Position numbers and translations under genes: made by a program. A stretch of 44,387 nucleotides of DNA from contig NZ_SSSR01000024.1 of the NCBI RefSeq assembly GCF_009469695.1, positions 1 to 44,387 of the forward strand. The letters are read 5' to 3'. The stretch is from Propionivibrio limicola. GTDB taxonomy: Bacteria; Pseudomonadota; Gammaproteobacteria; Burkholderiales; Rhodocyclaceae. Numbering within the stretch: position 1 is the stretch's first letter; each line of letters opens with the position of its first letter. This document shows, piece after piece, positions 1-8,954 of this stretch. The notes beneath the pieces were generated by a model. That model saw only the letters and a list, made by a program, of their open reading frames with translations, was not told the DNA's origin and ran no database searches.

Positions 1-48
1 GAAAGGCTGGCATTCATACGCGCAGAATCCTCGCCGCCTCCTCTGATG

Positions 49-81
49 CCTACCGGGAGTCCATCCTTGGACTCGGGTAGG
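49..81. other. Imperfect inverted repeat (hairpin) near window start
   Basis: Arms CCTACC-GG-GAGTCC and GGACTC-G-GGTAGG can pair around a 6-nt loop (12 base pairs with a small internal loop). It is followed on the + strand only by TTTG, so it is not a convincing terminator. The surrounding 1-112 stretch has no ORF that I can support. Confidence 0.45.
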
Positions 82-112
82 TTTGATGCGATTGCCCTGA
101 TATTTTCCCCGT

Positions 113-147
113 TCGGAAAACCTGCCAACGCCACGCGCCGGCAGGCT
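113..147 (-). terminator. Rho-independent terminator of apbC
   Basis: Reading the minus strand just past the apbC stop, CCTGCC and GGCAGG (140-145 and 121-126) form a stem that is followed by TTTTCC. Position and polarity fit the 3' end of apbC. Confidence 0.55.
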
Positions 148-161
148 TGGAAGGGCTGCGA

Positions 162-1253
162 TCAGGTGTTCTGAATGACGATGTTGGGGAACTTCCCGCT
201 CACGTCCTTGGCGCGCTCGGCCACCTTGACGGCAACGCGGCGGGCAATCGCCAGATACAACTCGGCGGCTCGCGAATCCGGCGCGCCAACCACGGTCGGC
301 TTGCCGGTATCGGCCATTTCGCGGATCGCCAGTTCGAGCGGCAGGGCGCCGAGCAGTTCAGTGCCGTAATCCTTGCACATCTGCTCGCCGCCGCCCTGCC
401 CGAAGATGTGCTCTTCGTGGCCGCACTTCGAGCAGATGTGGATGCTCATGTTTTCGATCAGGCCGAGGATCGGAATGCCGACCTTCTCGAACATCTTGAG
501 CCCCTTGCATGCGTCGATCAGCGCGATGTCCTGCGGCGTGGTGACGATCACCGCACCGGTCACCGGCACCTTCTGCGCCAGCGTCAGCTGCGTGTCGCCG
601 GTCCCCGGCGGCATATCGACGATCAGGTAGTCGAGTTCCTTCCAGTTCGTCTGGTTGAGCAGTTGCTCAAGCGCCTGCGTGACCATCGGGCCGCGCCAGA
701 CCATCGGCGAATCGACATCGACCATGAAGCCGATCGACATCGTCTGCACGCCGTACGTCGTGATCGGCTCCATCGACTTGCCGTCGCGCGTATCGGGCTG
801 ACGGCCGGCCAGACCGAGCATTTGCGGCACGGAGGGGCCGTAAATGTCGGCATCGAGCAGGCCGACCGAAGCCCCTTCCCGCGCCAGCGCCAGCGCCAGA
901 TTGACGGCCGTCGTGCTTTTGCCGACGCCGCCCTTGCCGGAAGCGACGGCGATGATGTTCTTGACGCCAGGCAACGGCTTCAGATTGCGCTGTACGGCGT
1001 GCGCCACGATATTGACTGACACGTTGGCTTCCACGCTGCCGACACCGGGCACCGCCTTGACCGCCGACTCCACGGCAAGGCGGATCGGCTCGAGCTGCGT
1101 CTTGGCCGGATAGCCGAGTTCGATATCGAGGGTGACCTTGTCACCGTCCACCTTGATGTTCCTGGCCGACCGCGTCGACACGAAATCCTTTTGCGTGTTG
1201 GGATCAATCAATCCCTGCAGCGCGGCCTGCACCGCCTCAATCGTTACTGCCAT
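162..1253 (-). CDS. apbC: Iron-sulfur cluster carrier ATPase, Mrp/NBP35 family (ApbC)
   Basis: A 363-residue protein that carries or transfers [4Fe-4S] clusters to apo-proteins in the cytoplasm. Residues 1-85 form a MIP18/DUF59 domain. A deviant Walker A GKGGVGKST lies at 106-114, the Mrp segment DADIYGPSVPQMLG follows, and the CSKC cluster-binding pair is at 274-277. The ATG is preceded by AAGGAG at good spacing (minus strand, about 1260-1265). It is divergent from metG, an arrangement common in betaproteobacteria. The family assignment is firm; the client proteins are not visible here. Confidence 0.96.
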   Translation of the reverse strand: MAVTIEAVQAALQGLIDPNTQKDFVSTRSARNIKVDGDKVTLDIELGYPAKTQLEPIRLAVESAVKAVPGVGSVEANVSVNIVAHAVQRNLKPLPGVKNIIAVASGKGGVGKSTTAVNLALALAREGASVGLLDADIYGPSVPQMLGLAGRQPDTRDGKSMEPITTYGVQTMSIGFMVDVDSPMVWRGPMVTQALEQLLNQTNWKELDYLIVDMPPGTGDTQLTLAQKVPVTGAVIVTTPQDIALIDACKGLKMFEKVGIPILGLIENMSIHICSKCGHEEHIFGQGGGEQMCKDYGTELLGALPLELAIREMADTGKPTVVGAPDSRAAELYLAIARRVAVKVAERAKDVSGKFPNIVIQNT

Positions 1254-1326
1254 TGCTGACTCCTTGTTGAAATACCCGAGTAATTTTGTCCAGCTTAACC
1301 GAAAAACGGGAGGTGCTGCACTTTGC

Positions 1327-1332
1327 TAGAAT
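1327..1332 (+). promoter_or_regulatory. Candidate extended -10 of metG
   Basis: TGCTAGAAT resembles an extended -10 (TG-n-TAGAAT). It lies about 70 nt before the metG ATG in the apbC/metG divergent gap. No good -35 is seen. Confidence 0.35.
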
Positions 1333-1402
1333 GCGCATTCTGCCGCAAACGGCTCGCGCCGTTGCCGCGCAACCTCGACAATTTCAGACTGCACACCGTC
1401 CC

Positions 1403-3499
1403 ATGACCCGAAAAATCCTTGTCACGTCCGCCCTGCCCTATGCCAATGGCGCCATCCATCTCGGCCACCTCGTCGAATACGTCCAGACCGATATCTGGGT
1501 GCGTTTCCAGAAGATGCAACCGAAGGACAAGGTCGCCGAATGCTGGTACGTCTGCGCCGACGACACGCACGGCACGCCGATCATGCTGCGCGCCGAAAAG
1601 GACGGCATCACACCCGAGGCGCTGATTGCCCGCGTGCATGGCGAGCACTTTCGCGATTTCTCGGGTTTCCACATCGCGTTCGACAACTACTACAGCACGC
1701 ACTCGCCGGAAACGCAGGAATGCGCCAACACGATTTACGGCCGCCTGCAGAATGGGCAACTGATCGAGAAGCGCACCATCGAGCAATACTATGACCCGGT
1801 CAAGCAGATGTTCCTGCCGGACCGCTTCATCAAGGGCGAATGCCCGAAGTGCCACGCCAAGGATCAATACGGCGACAACTGCGAAGTCTGCGGTGCCGCC
1901 TATGCGCCGACCGACCTGATCGAACCGTTTTCGGCCGTCTCCGGCGCCAAGCCGGAACTGCGTAATTCCGACCATTACTTCTTCAAGCTCTCCGACCCGC
2001 GCTGCGAAGCCTTCCTGCGCCAGTACACCAGCAGCGGCGTGCTGCAGAACGAGGCCGCCAACAAGATGCAGGAATGGCTCGGCGCCCCCGGCGACAACAA
2101 GCTGACCGACTGGGACATTTCGCGCGACGCACCCTATTTCGGCTTCGAGATCCCCGGCGCACCGGGCAAGTATTTCTACGTCTGGCTCGACGCGCCGATC
2201 GGCTACATGGGCTCGTTCAAGAATCTGTGCGCGCAAAAGGGCATCGACTTCGACGAATACTGGAAACCGGACAGCACGACCGAGCTTTACCACTTCATCG
2301 GCAAGGACATTCTCTACTTCCACGCCCTGTTCTGGCCGGCCGAACTGGCGCACGCCGGTTTCCGCACGCCGAAAGGCATCTTCGCGCACGGTTTCCTGAC
2401 CGTCGACGGCTCAAAAATGTCCAAGTCGCGCGGCACCTTCATCACCGCCGAGAGCTACCTGACCACCGGCCTCAACCCGGAATGGCTGCGCTACTACTAC
2501 GCCGCCAAGCTGAACAGCACGATGGAAGACATCGACCTCAACCTCGAAGACTTCGTCGCCCGCGTCAACTCCGACCTCGTCGGCAAATACGTCAACATCG
2601 CCAGCCGCTGCGCCGGCTTCATCGGCAAGAAATTCGACGGCCAGCTGGCCAGCACCGATGCCGCCTGGCTCAAGCCGCTGCGCGATGCCGCTACCAACCT
2701 CGGCGAAGCCTACGAGGCCCGCGAATACAGCCGTGCCCTGCGCGAGATCATGGCGCTGGCCGACGTTGCTAACGTCTTCGTCAACGACAAAAAACCGTGG
2801 GAACTGGCCAAGCAGGAAGGCAAGGAAGCCGAACTGCATGCCGCCTGCTCGGAAGCCATCGAAGCCTTCCGCCTGCTGACGCTGTACCTGAAACCAGTGC
2901 TGCCGACCGTAGCCGCCGCCGTCGAAGCCTTCCTCAACATCGCGCCGCTCTGCTGGACCGACGCCGCCACCGCGTTGCCGGCCGGCCACACGATCAACGC
3001 CTACAGCCACCTGATGACGCGTGTCGATCCGAAGCTGATCACTGCGCTGGTCGAAGCCAATAAAGCTTCGCTCGCGCCTGCCGTCGAAGCCGCACCGCAG
3101 AAGCACGCCGAGAAGCAGGAAAAAGCCGCCGAAGTCGCCAAGGCGGCTGCGGAGGCCGGTCCGCACATCAGCATCGACGACTTCATGAAAGTCGATCTGC
3201 GCATTGCCAGGATCGTCGATGCCGGCCACGTCGAAGGCGCCGAAAAGCTGATCCGCCTCTCGCTCGACATCGGTGAAGAGAAACCTCGACAAGTCTTCGC
3301 CGGCATCAAGTCAGCCTACGACCCGGCCACGCTGATCGGCCGCATGACGGTCATGGTCGCCAACCTCGCGCCGCGCAAGATGAAATTCGGCATGAGCGAA
3401 GGCATGGTGATGGCCGCGTCCGACACCGACGGCAAGACCTCCGGCCTCTACCTTCTCTCGCCCGACTCTGGAGCCCAGCCCGGCATGCGCGTAAAATAA
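1403..3499 (+). CDS. metG: Methionyl-tRNA synthetase
   Basis: A 698-residue class I aminoacyl-tRNA synthetase that charges tRNA-Met. The frame opens further upstream, but ATG 1403 ([16 protein letters not shown]) is the start that matches the family. The HIGH motif is HLGH, the zinc knuckle has cysteines in CPKC and CEVC, and the KMSKS loop is present as [10 protein letters not shown]. An Ala/Lys/Glu-rich linker leads to a C-terminal EMAP-type tRNA-binding domain beginning around [16 protein letters not shown], so this is the long dimeric form. A strong terminator-like hairpin lies 25 nt after the stop, inside the next small gene. Confidence 0.97.
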   Translation: MTRKILVTSALPYANGAIHLGHLVEYVQTDIWVRFQKMQPKDKVAECWYVCADDTHGTPIMLRAEKDGITPEALIARVHGEHFRDFSGFHIAFDNYYSTHSPETQECANTIYGRLQNGQLIEKRTIEQYYDPVKQMFLPDRFIKGECPKCHAKDQYGDNCEVCGAAYAPTDLIEPFSAVSGAKPELRNSDHYFFKLSDPRCEAFLRQYTSSGVLQNEAANKMQEWLGAPGDNKLTDWDISRDAPYFGFEIPGAPGKYFYVWLDAPIGYMGSFKNLCAQKGIDFDEYWKPDSTTELYHFIGKDILYFHALFWPAELAHAGFRTPKGIFAHGFLTVDGSKMSKSRGTFITAESYLTTGLNPEWLRYYYAAKLNSTMEDIDLNLEDFVARVNSDLVGKYVNIASRCAGFIGKKFDGQLASTDAAWLKPLRDAATNLGEAYEAREYSRALREIMALADVANVFVNDKKPWELAKQEGKEAELHAACSEAIEAFRLLTLYLKPVLPTVAAAVEAFLNIAPLCWTDAATALPAGHTINAYSHLMTRVDPKLITALVEANKASLAPAVEAAPQKHAEKQEKAAEVAKAAAEAGPHISIDDFMKVDLRIARIVDAGHVEGAEKLIRLSLDIGEEKPRQVFAGIKSAYDPATLIGRMTVMVANLAPRKMKFGMSEGMVMAASDTDGKTSGLYLLSPDSGAQPGMRVK

Positions 3500-3505
3500 C
3501 GCTCC

Positions 3506-3775
3506 ATGCAGAAACCACAAACACCTCAGCGCCCTCGCTTGACGCTGAGGATTCTTTTTTTTGCCGCCTTCGATATCGCCGGAATGGTCCTTTTCGCCAC
3601 CGGCGCCTTTTGGTTCGCCCAGCGTCAGCCGCTGTTCATTCCAGACTTCCCGTCCAGCCTGTTTGAAGCCGCCACCTCGGCGCTGGCGGGACTCGCGCTG
3701 ATGTTCTGGTCGGCCGCACAAATTCTGCGCGAACTGCTCAAGCAGTCCGGCGCCACCGGACGGGAAGGCGATTAA
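3506..3775 (+). CDS. Small two-helix membrane protein of unknown function
   Basis: An 89-residue ORF starting 6 nt after metG. Two hydrophobic stretches (about 16-38 and 54-72, around ILFFAAFDIAGMVLFATGAF and ATSALAGLALMFWSAAQ) flank a short FIPDFPSS loop, and the tail is basic and polar. I do not recognise the family. No clear Shine-Dalgarno precedes ATG 3506. The first 20 codons contain a complete terminator-like hairpin whose T-run encodes Leu-Phe-Phe of the first helix, so translation may start downstream or be coupled to read-through. The membrane pattern makes a real gene likely, but the start is uncertain. Confidence 0.6.
   Translation: MQKPQTPQRPRLTLRILFFAAFDIAGMVLFATGAFWFAQRQPLFIPDFPSSLFEAATSALAGLALMFWSAAQILRELLKQSGATGREGD
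3524..3562 (+). terminator. Terminator-like hairpin of metG, inside a coding region
   Basis: CCTCAGCG (3524-3531) and CGCTGAGG (3543-3550) form a perfect 8-bp stem, followed by ATTCTTTTTTTT. This is a textbook intrinsic terminator shape. It overlaps codons 7-19 of the small membrane-protein ORF. Confidence 0.75.
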
Positions 3776-3841
3776 GCCGATGCGCGCGCCCTGTCTCCTG
3801 ACACCACGGTTCTCAAGTTACGGTAAGGAGTAGGGCGAAAA

Positions 3842-5848
3842 ATGCGCGAATGGCAGGAAATTCACTGGATTCTTTTGCTCGTCCTCGGCTGGATCGGCCT
3901 GGGCGTGACCGGCCTCTTCGCCGCCCGCTGGTTCACCTTCGTGACACGCGTCCTCTTCCCGCTCGGCGCGGCCAACGGCCTGCTGCTCGCGCTGCTCGCC
4001 CTGACAGGCATGATGACCGGCCCGCAGGAAGCCATCCTGCCGTTCGGCCTGCCCGACCTGCCGTTCCACGTCCGCCTCGACGCGCTATCTGCCTTTTTCC
4101 TGCTCATTCTCGGCGCCGCCACGGCCGGCGTTTCGATCTACGCGTCCGGCTATTTCCGGCGCGAACAGGGCGCCTCGCCCGGCCTGCATTGTCTGCTCTA
4201 TCACGTCTTCCTCGCCGGCATGGCCTTCGTCATGCTCGCCAATGACGCTTATGCCTTCATGGTCGCCTGGGAAACGATGGCGCTCGCCTCGTACTTTCTC
4301 GTCATCTCGGAGCACCGCCATGCCGAAATCCGCCGCGCCGGTTATCTTTTCCTGCTGATCGCCCACGTCGGCTCGGTCGGCATCCTGCTCTCGTTCGGGG
4401 TGATGGCCGGCAGCACCGGCGATTACACCTTCGACGCGATGCGCGCCTTCGACGGCGGTACATTCTGGGCGACCGCCGCCTTCCTGCTCGCCCTGTTCGG
4501 CTTCGGCGCCAAGGCCGGGCTGCTGCCATTGCACGCAGGCCTGCCGGGAGCCGACGTCGCCGCCCCGTCGCCAGTCGCGGCGCTGATGAGCGGGGTCATG
4601 GTCAAGACGGCGATTTACGGCACGCTACGCATCAGCTTCGACCTGCTCGGCACGCGGCTCTGGTGGTGGGGCGTGCTCGTCATCGCGCTCGGCCTGATCA
4701 CCGCCCTGTTCGGCGTCATCTTCGCCGCCGTGCAAAGCGACATGAAGCGGCTGCTCGCTTATTCCTCGATCGAAAACATCGGCCTGATCTACGCCGGCAT
4801 CGGCCTCACGCTCGTTTTCCACGCCTTCGCCATGAGCAACTTCGCGGCACTGGCGCTGACGGCAACGCTCTACCACTGCATCAACCACGCCTTTTTCAAG
4901 ACACTGCTCTTCCTGTGCACCGGCTCGGTCCTGCATGCGACCGGCGAACGCAACCTCGGCAAGCTGGGCGGACTGATCCGCCACATGCCCTGGGTTTCCT
5001 GGCTGGCGCTGATCGGCATCCTCGGCGCCGCCGGCCTGCCGCCGCTCAACGGCTTTGTCTCCGAATGGCTGCTTCTGCAAGGCTTCCTGTTCACGCCCGG
5101 CCTGCCGCACGGTTATCTCAACATGCTGCTGCCGATCGCCGCCGCGACCATCGCGCTGACCGCCGCGCTGGCCGGCTACACGATGGTCAAATTTTTCGGC
5201 GTCACTTTCCTCGGCCAGCCACGCGAAGAACGCCTGTCGCAGGCCCGCGATGTCAGCCGCCTGAAGCGCATCGGCCTGCTTTGGCTGGCCAGCGGCTGCG
5301 TCCTGCTCGGCTTGCTGCCGAACATCGTCATCTCGCTGCTCGAACCGGTCACCAGCCTGCTCGTCAGCCAGGGACGCCAGCTCAACGCGGGCATGGAAAA
5401 CTGGTGGCTGCTCGCCCCGATCAGCGAGGACCGCGCCAGCTACAGCCCGGCCATTTTCTTCGGCGGCATCCTGCTGCTGATCGGCGCGGCCTACCTGTGC
5501 ATCAAACACGCCTTTCCGGCCGCCACGACGCGCGGCCCGGCCTGGGACTGCGGCTTTCCGATGCAGGACGGGCGCATGCAGGACACGGCCGAAGGCTTCA
5601 GCCAGCCGATCCGGCGCATCTTCTCGCCCTTCTTCCGCCGCACGTGCGAACTGCCGTCGCCGTTCGACCGGCAGCCGCATTACCGCAACATCGTCGAAGA
5701 TCCGTTCTGGTACTGGCTCTATCTGCCCATCGCGCGACTCGTCGACCTCGTCTCGCGCTTTGTCGCCTTCCTGCAGCACGGGCGTATCGCCGTGTATCTG
5801 ATGTACAGCTTCATTACGCTGCTCACCCTGCTCGTTTTGACCCGCTGA
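3842..5848 (+). CDS. hyfB: Hydrogenase-4 component B-like proton-pumping subunit
   Basis: A 668-residue polytopic membrane protein of the NuoL/MrpA-like antiporter family, specifically the HyfB/HycC branch of group 4 hydrogenases and relatives. The family core is visible in SDMKRLLAYSSIENIGLIYA, the conserved lysine segment FGAKAGLLPLHAGLPGADVA and GAAGLPPLNGFVSEWLL. The C-terminal third resembles the HyfB-specific extension ending near the membrane. GTAAGGAG lies about 10 nt before the ATG. It is the first gene of a six-gene operon (hyfBCEFGI) and would form part of the ion-translocating arm in the inner membrane. Confidence 0.9.
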   Translation: MREWQEIHWILLLVLGWIGLGVTGLFAARWFTFVTRVLFPLGAANGLLLALLALTGMMTGPQEAILPFGLPDLPFHVRLDALSAFFLLILGAATAGVSIYASGYFRREQGASPGLHCLLYHVFLAGMAFVMLANDAYAFMVAWETMALASYFLVISEHRHAEIRRAGYLFLLIAHVGSVGILLSFGVMAGSTGDYTFDAMRAFDGGTFWATAAFLLALFGFGAKAGLLPLHAGLPGADVAAPSPVAALMSGVMVKTAIYGTLRISFDLLGTRLWWWGVLVIALGLITALFGVIFAAVQSDMKRLLAYSSIENIGLIYAGIGLTLVFHAFAMSNFAALALTATLYHCINHAFFKTLLFLCTGSVLHATGERNLGKLGGLIRHMPWVSWLALIGILGAAGLPPLNGFVSEWLLLQGFLFTPGLPHGYLNMLLPIAAATIALTAALAGYTMVKFFGVTFLGQPREERLSQARDVSRLKRIGLLWLASGCVLLGLLPNIVISLLEPVTSLLVSQGRQLNAGMENWWLLAPISEDRASYSPAIFFGGILLLIGAAYLCIKHAFPAATTRGPAWDCGFPMQDGRMQDTAEGFSQPIRRIFSPFFRRTCELPSPFDRQPHYRNIVEDPFWYWLYLPIARLVDLVSRFVAFLQHGRIAVYLMYSFITLLTLLVLTR

Positions 5849-5860
5849 TCGACTGAACCG

Positions 5861-6814
5861 ATGAACCTCCACGCCCTCTTCGCCCAACTGCTCGAACTTC
5901 TGCTGGCGCTGCTGCTGGCGCCGGTGCTGGTCGGCTGGATCAACCAGTGCCGCGCCTGGCTGCAGAACCGTTCGGCGCCGCCCTTGCTGCAGCCGTGGTA
6001 CACGCTGAACAAGCTGTTCCGCAAGGAAGTGCGGCTCGCAGACAACGCCTCGTCGCTGTTCCGCGCCGCGCCCTACATCGTCTTTTCCTGCATGGCGCTG
6101 GCCGCGGCCGTCGTGCCGACGCTGTCGACCGAACTCATCTTCTCGCCGGCCGCCGACGCAATTGCGCTGGTCGGCCTGTTTTCACTCGCCCGCGTGTTCA
6201 TCGCACTGGCCGGCATGGATGTCGGCACGGCATTCGGCACGATGGGCTCGCGCCGCGAAATGCTGATCGGTTTTCTCGCCGAACCGGCCCTGCTGATGGT
6301 GTTCTTCACCGCCTCGCTGATTTCGCGCTCGACGTCGCTCGCCACCATCGTGCAGACGCTGGCCCACAGCGAGTTCGTCATCTACCCGAGCCTGGCTTTT
6401 GCCGGCATCGCCTTCGTCATGGTGCTGCTCGCCGAGAATGCTCGCGTGCCGGTCGACAACCCGAGCACGCACCTCGAACTGACGATGATCCACGAGGCGA
6501 TGATCCTCGAATATTCGGGCCGTCATCTGGCCCTCTTCGAATGGGCGTCGAGCCTCAAGCTGTTCGCCTATTCGTGCCTCGGCATCGCGCTCTTCTTCCC
6601 GTTCGGCATTCCCGAGTCGTCCGGATTTCTTGCCCTGTTCACGGCCGGCGGGACGATGCTGCTCAAGCTGATTGGCGGCGGCTTCGGCCTCGCCCTGATC
6701 GAAACGCTGAGCGCCAAGATGCGCGTCTTCCGCGCTCCGGAATATCTCGGCACGGCCTTCCTGTTCGCCGTGCTGGCCATGCTCGTGCACCTCTTGCTGG
6801 AGACCGGCGCATGA
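5861..6814 (+). CDS. hyfC: NuoH/HyfC-like membrane anchor subunit
   Basis: A 317-residue membrane protein homologous to complex I NuoH and HycD/HyfC, which connects the hydrophilic redox module to the membrane. The diagnostic stretch RVPVDNPSTHLELTMIHEA, with its loop acidic residues, is intact and is followed by MILEYSGRHLALFEWASS. About eight hydrophobic segments are seen. It starts 12 nt after hyfB and its stop overlaps the hyfE start as ATGA, indicating translational coupling. Confidence 0.9.
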   Translation: MNLHALFAQLLELLLALLLAPVLVGWINQCRAWLQNRSAPPLLQPWYTLNKLFRKEVRLADNASSLFRAAPYIVFSCMALAAAVVPTLSTELIFSPAADAIALVGLFSLARVFIALAGMDVGTAFGTMGSRREMLIGFLAEPALLMVFFTASLISRSTSLATIVQTLAHSEFVIYPSLAFAGIAFVMVLLAENARVPVDNPSTHLELTMIHEAMILEYSGRHLALFEWASSLKLFAYSCLGIALFFPFGIPESSGFLALFTAGGTMLLKLIGGGFGLALIETLSAKMRVFRAPEYLGTAFLFAVLAMLVHLLLETGA

Positions 6815-7491
6815 CCGAAACCGCCATCCTGCCGATCCCGCTGAGCGGCCAGCTGATCAACCTGTGCGCCGCGCTGATGCTGCTGCTCGGCTTCGCCATG
6901 CTGGCGCAACGCCGCATCCTGACGCTGATCAATCTGTTCATGCTGCAAGGCGGCGCGCTATTCGCCTCGACCGTCATCGCCGCGCATTCGACCGGCCAGC
7001 ACCACCTCTACTGGTCGGCGGCGATCACGCTGCTGCTCAAGGTGATCGGGCTGCCGTGGATCCTGCACCGGCTGATCCGGCGACTGTCGGTCAAATGGGA
7101 CGTCGAGACGCTGCTCAACATCCCGACGACAATGCTGATCGGCATCGTGCTCGTCGTCATCTCGTTCAACGTCGCGCAGCCGATCTCGCAGCTCTCCGGC
7201 ACGATCATGCGCGCCACGATCGGCATCGCGCTCGCCTGCACGCTGCTCTCGTTCCTGATGATGATCACGCGCAGCAAGGCCGTGCCGCAGGTGATCGCCT
7301 TCCTGGCCATGGAAAACAGCCTGTTCTTTGCCGCCACCAGCGCCACCTACGGCATGCCGATGGTCGTCGAACTGGGCATCGCGCTCGACGTGCTGGTCGG
7401 CATGGTCATCCTCGGCGTGTTCTTCTTCCAGATCCGCGAGCAATTCGACAGCCTCGACATCCGGCAGATGGAAAAGATCAAGGAGGAATGA
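6811..7491 (+). CDS. hyfE: HyfE-like membrane subunit (NuoK-related)
   Basis: A 226-residue protein with about six or seven hydrophobic helices, the HyfE type of membrane subunit found in group 4 hydrogenases and Ehr complexes. Its second half resembles NuoK, with the segment FLAMENSLFFAATSATYGMP carrying the in-membrane glutamate. The chosen ATG overlaps the hyfC stop (ATGA). The frame is open far upstream, but that part is a shadow of hyfC. The protein presumably sits between HyfC and the antiporter-like subunits. Confidence 0.88.
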   Translation: MTETAILPIPLSGQLINLCAALMLLLGFAMLAQRRILTLINLFMLQGGALFASTVIAAHSTGQHHLYWSAAITLLLKVIGLPWILHRLIRRLSVKWDVETLLNIPTTMLIGIVLVVISFNVAQPISQLSGTIMRATIGIALACTLLSFLMMITRSKAVPQVIAFLAMENSLFFAATSATYGMPMVVELGIALDVLVGMVILGVFFFQIREQFDSLDIRQMEKIKEE

Positions 7492-7496
7492 CCGGC

Positions 7497-8954
7497 ATGA
7501 TCGAATTGGCACTTGTTCTGACGATTCCGCTGGCGACGGCGCTGGTCCTCGCCCTCTGGGGCCACCGCGCCTGTGCTGCGCTGATCAACGCCGGCGGCGG
7601 ACTGCTGACGCTCGTCGCCGCTGGCGCGCTAACCTGCCGCGTCATCAACGAAGGAAACCTGACACTGTTCAGCGACCAGTTCTACGTCGACCCGCTCAAC
7701 GTTTTCCTGATCGCGCTGACGGCGCTGGTCGGCTTCACGACGGCGCTCTTTTCCCAACCCTACATGCGCGTCGAACACGACGAAGGCAAGCTTTCCGGCG
7801 GACGCCTGCGCCTCTACCACAGCATGTTCCAGCTCTTCATGGCGGCCATGCTGGTTGCGCTGTCGACCAACAACCTCGGCATTCTGTGGGTGTCGATGGA
7901 AGCGGCAACGCTGACGACGGTGCTGCTCGTCGCGCTCTACCGCACGCCGGAGAGCCTCGAAGCGGCGTGGAAGTACTTCATCCTGTGCGGCGTCGGCATC
8001 GCCCAGGCGCTGTTCGGCACCATCCTGCTCTACTTCGCCGCCGAACGCGTGCTCGGCCATGCCGGCGGCGCCTTGCTGTGGACGAACCTGAGCGTCGTGC
8101 GGGCCTCGCTCGAACCGACCATCCTGTCGCTCGCCTTCGTTTTCCTGCTCGTCGGCTACGGCACCAAGACCGGCCTCGTGCCGCTGCACAGCTGGCTGCC
8201 CGACGCCCACGCCGAAGGCCCGACGCCGGTTTCCGCCGTGCTCTCCGGCCTGCTGCTCAACGTCGCCCTGTACGCCATCATCCGTTGCAAGGTGCTCGTC
8301 GACGGCGCACTGGGGACGCATTTCGCCGGCAACCTGATGATGGGTTTCGGGCTGCTCACCGTCGTCGTCTCGGCGTTTTACCTGTCGCGGCAGCGCGACA
8401 TCAAGCGCCTGTTCGGCTATTCGTCGATCGAACACATGGGGCTGATCACCTTCGCCTTCGGCATGGGCGGCCCGGTCGCCAGCTTCGCCGGACTGCTGCA
8501 CATGACCGTGCATTCGCTGACCAAGTCGGCGATCTTCTTCGCCGTCGGCCACGCCGCGCAAATGGCCGGCACCAAGGTCATCGAGGACATTCGCGGCCTG
8601 ATCAAGCGCTCGCCGACCATCGGCTGGGGGCTGATGCTCGGCACGCTGGCCATCCTCGGCATGCCGCCGTTCGGCGTATTCACCAGCGAATTCATGATCC
8701 TGACCACCGCGATCAAGCACTACCCTTGGGCCACGCCGCTCCTGCTCGCCGCGCTCGGCGTCGCCTTCGCCGCCATGTTCGGCAAGGTGCAGGAAATGGC
8801 CTTCGGCGAACCGACCGTAAAACCGCTCGCCCACAACCCGGCGCTGCTGCCGGTGTTCATCCACCTCGGGCTGGTGCTGATGCTCGGGCTGTGGATTCCG
8901 CCCTACCTCGCCGACTGGTACCGGCAGGCGGCGCAACTGGTCGGCCAAGGATGA
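7497..8954 (+). CDS. hyfF: HyfF-like antiporter subunit (NuoN/MrpD family)
   Basis: A 485-residue polytopic antiporter-like subunit, the second one in this operon. Recognisable pieces are GYGTKTGLVPLHSWLPDAHA (broken-helix lysine region), DIKRLFGYSSIEHMGLI and LGMPPFGVFTSEFMIL. ATG 7497 is chosen because AAGGAGG at 7480-7486 is 10 nt away. ATG 7488, overlapping the hyfE stop, is in frame but too close to that site. Together with HyfB it gives two putative ion channels in the complex. Confidence 0.9.
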   Translation: MIELALVLTIPLATALVLALWGHRACAALINAGGGLLTLVAAGALTCRVINEGNLTLFSDQFYVDPLNVFLIALTALVGFTTALFSQPYMRVEHDEGKLSGGRLRLYHSMFQLFMAAMLVALSTNNLGILWVSMEAATLTTVLLVALYRTPESLEAAWKYFILCGVGIAQALFGTILLYFAAERVLGHAGGALLWTNLSVVRASLEPTILSLAFVFLLVGYGTKTGLVPLHSWLPDAHAEGPTPVSAVLSGLLLNVALYAIIRCKVLVDGALGTHFAGNLMMGFGLLTVVVSAFYLSRQRDIKRLFGYSSIEHMGLITFAFGMGGPVASFAGLLHMTVHSLTKSAIFFAVGHAAQMAGTKVIEDIRGLIKRSPTIGWGLMLGTLAILGMPPFGVFTSEFMILTTAIKHYPWATPLLLAALGVAFAAMFGKVQEMAFGEPTVKPLAHNPALLPVFIHLGLVLMLGLWIPPYLADWYRQAAQLVGQG

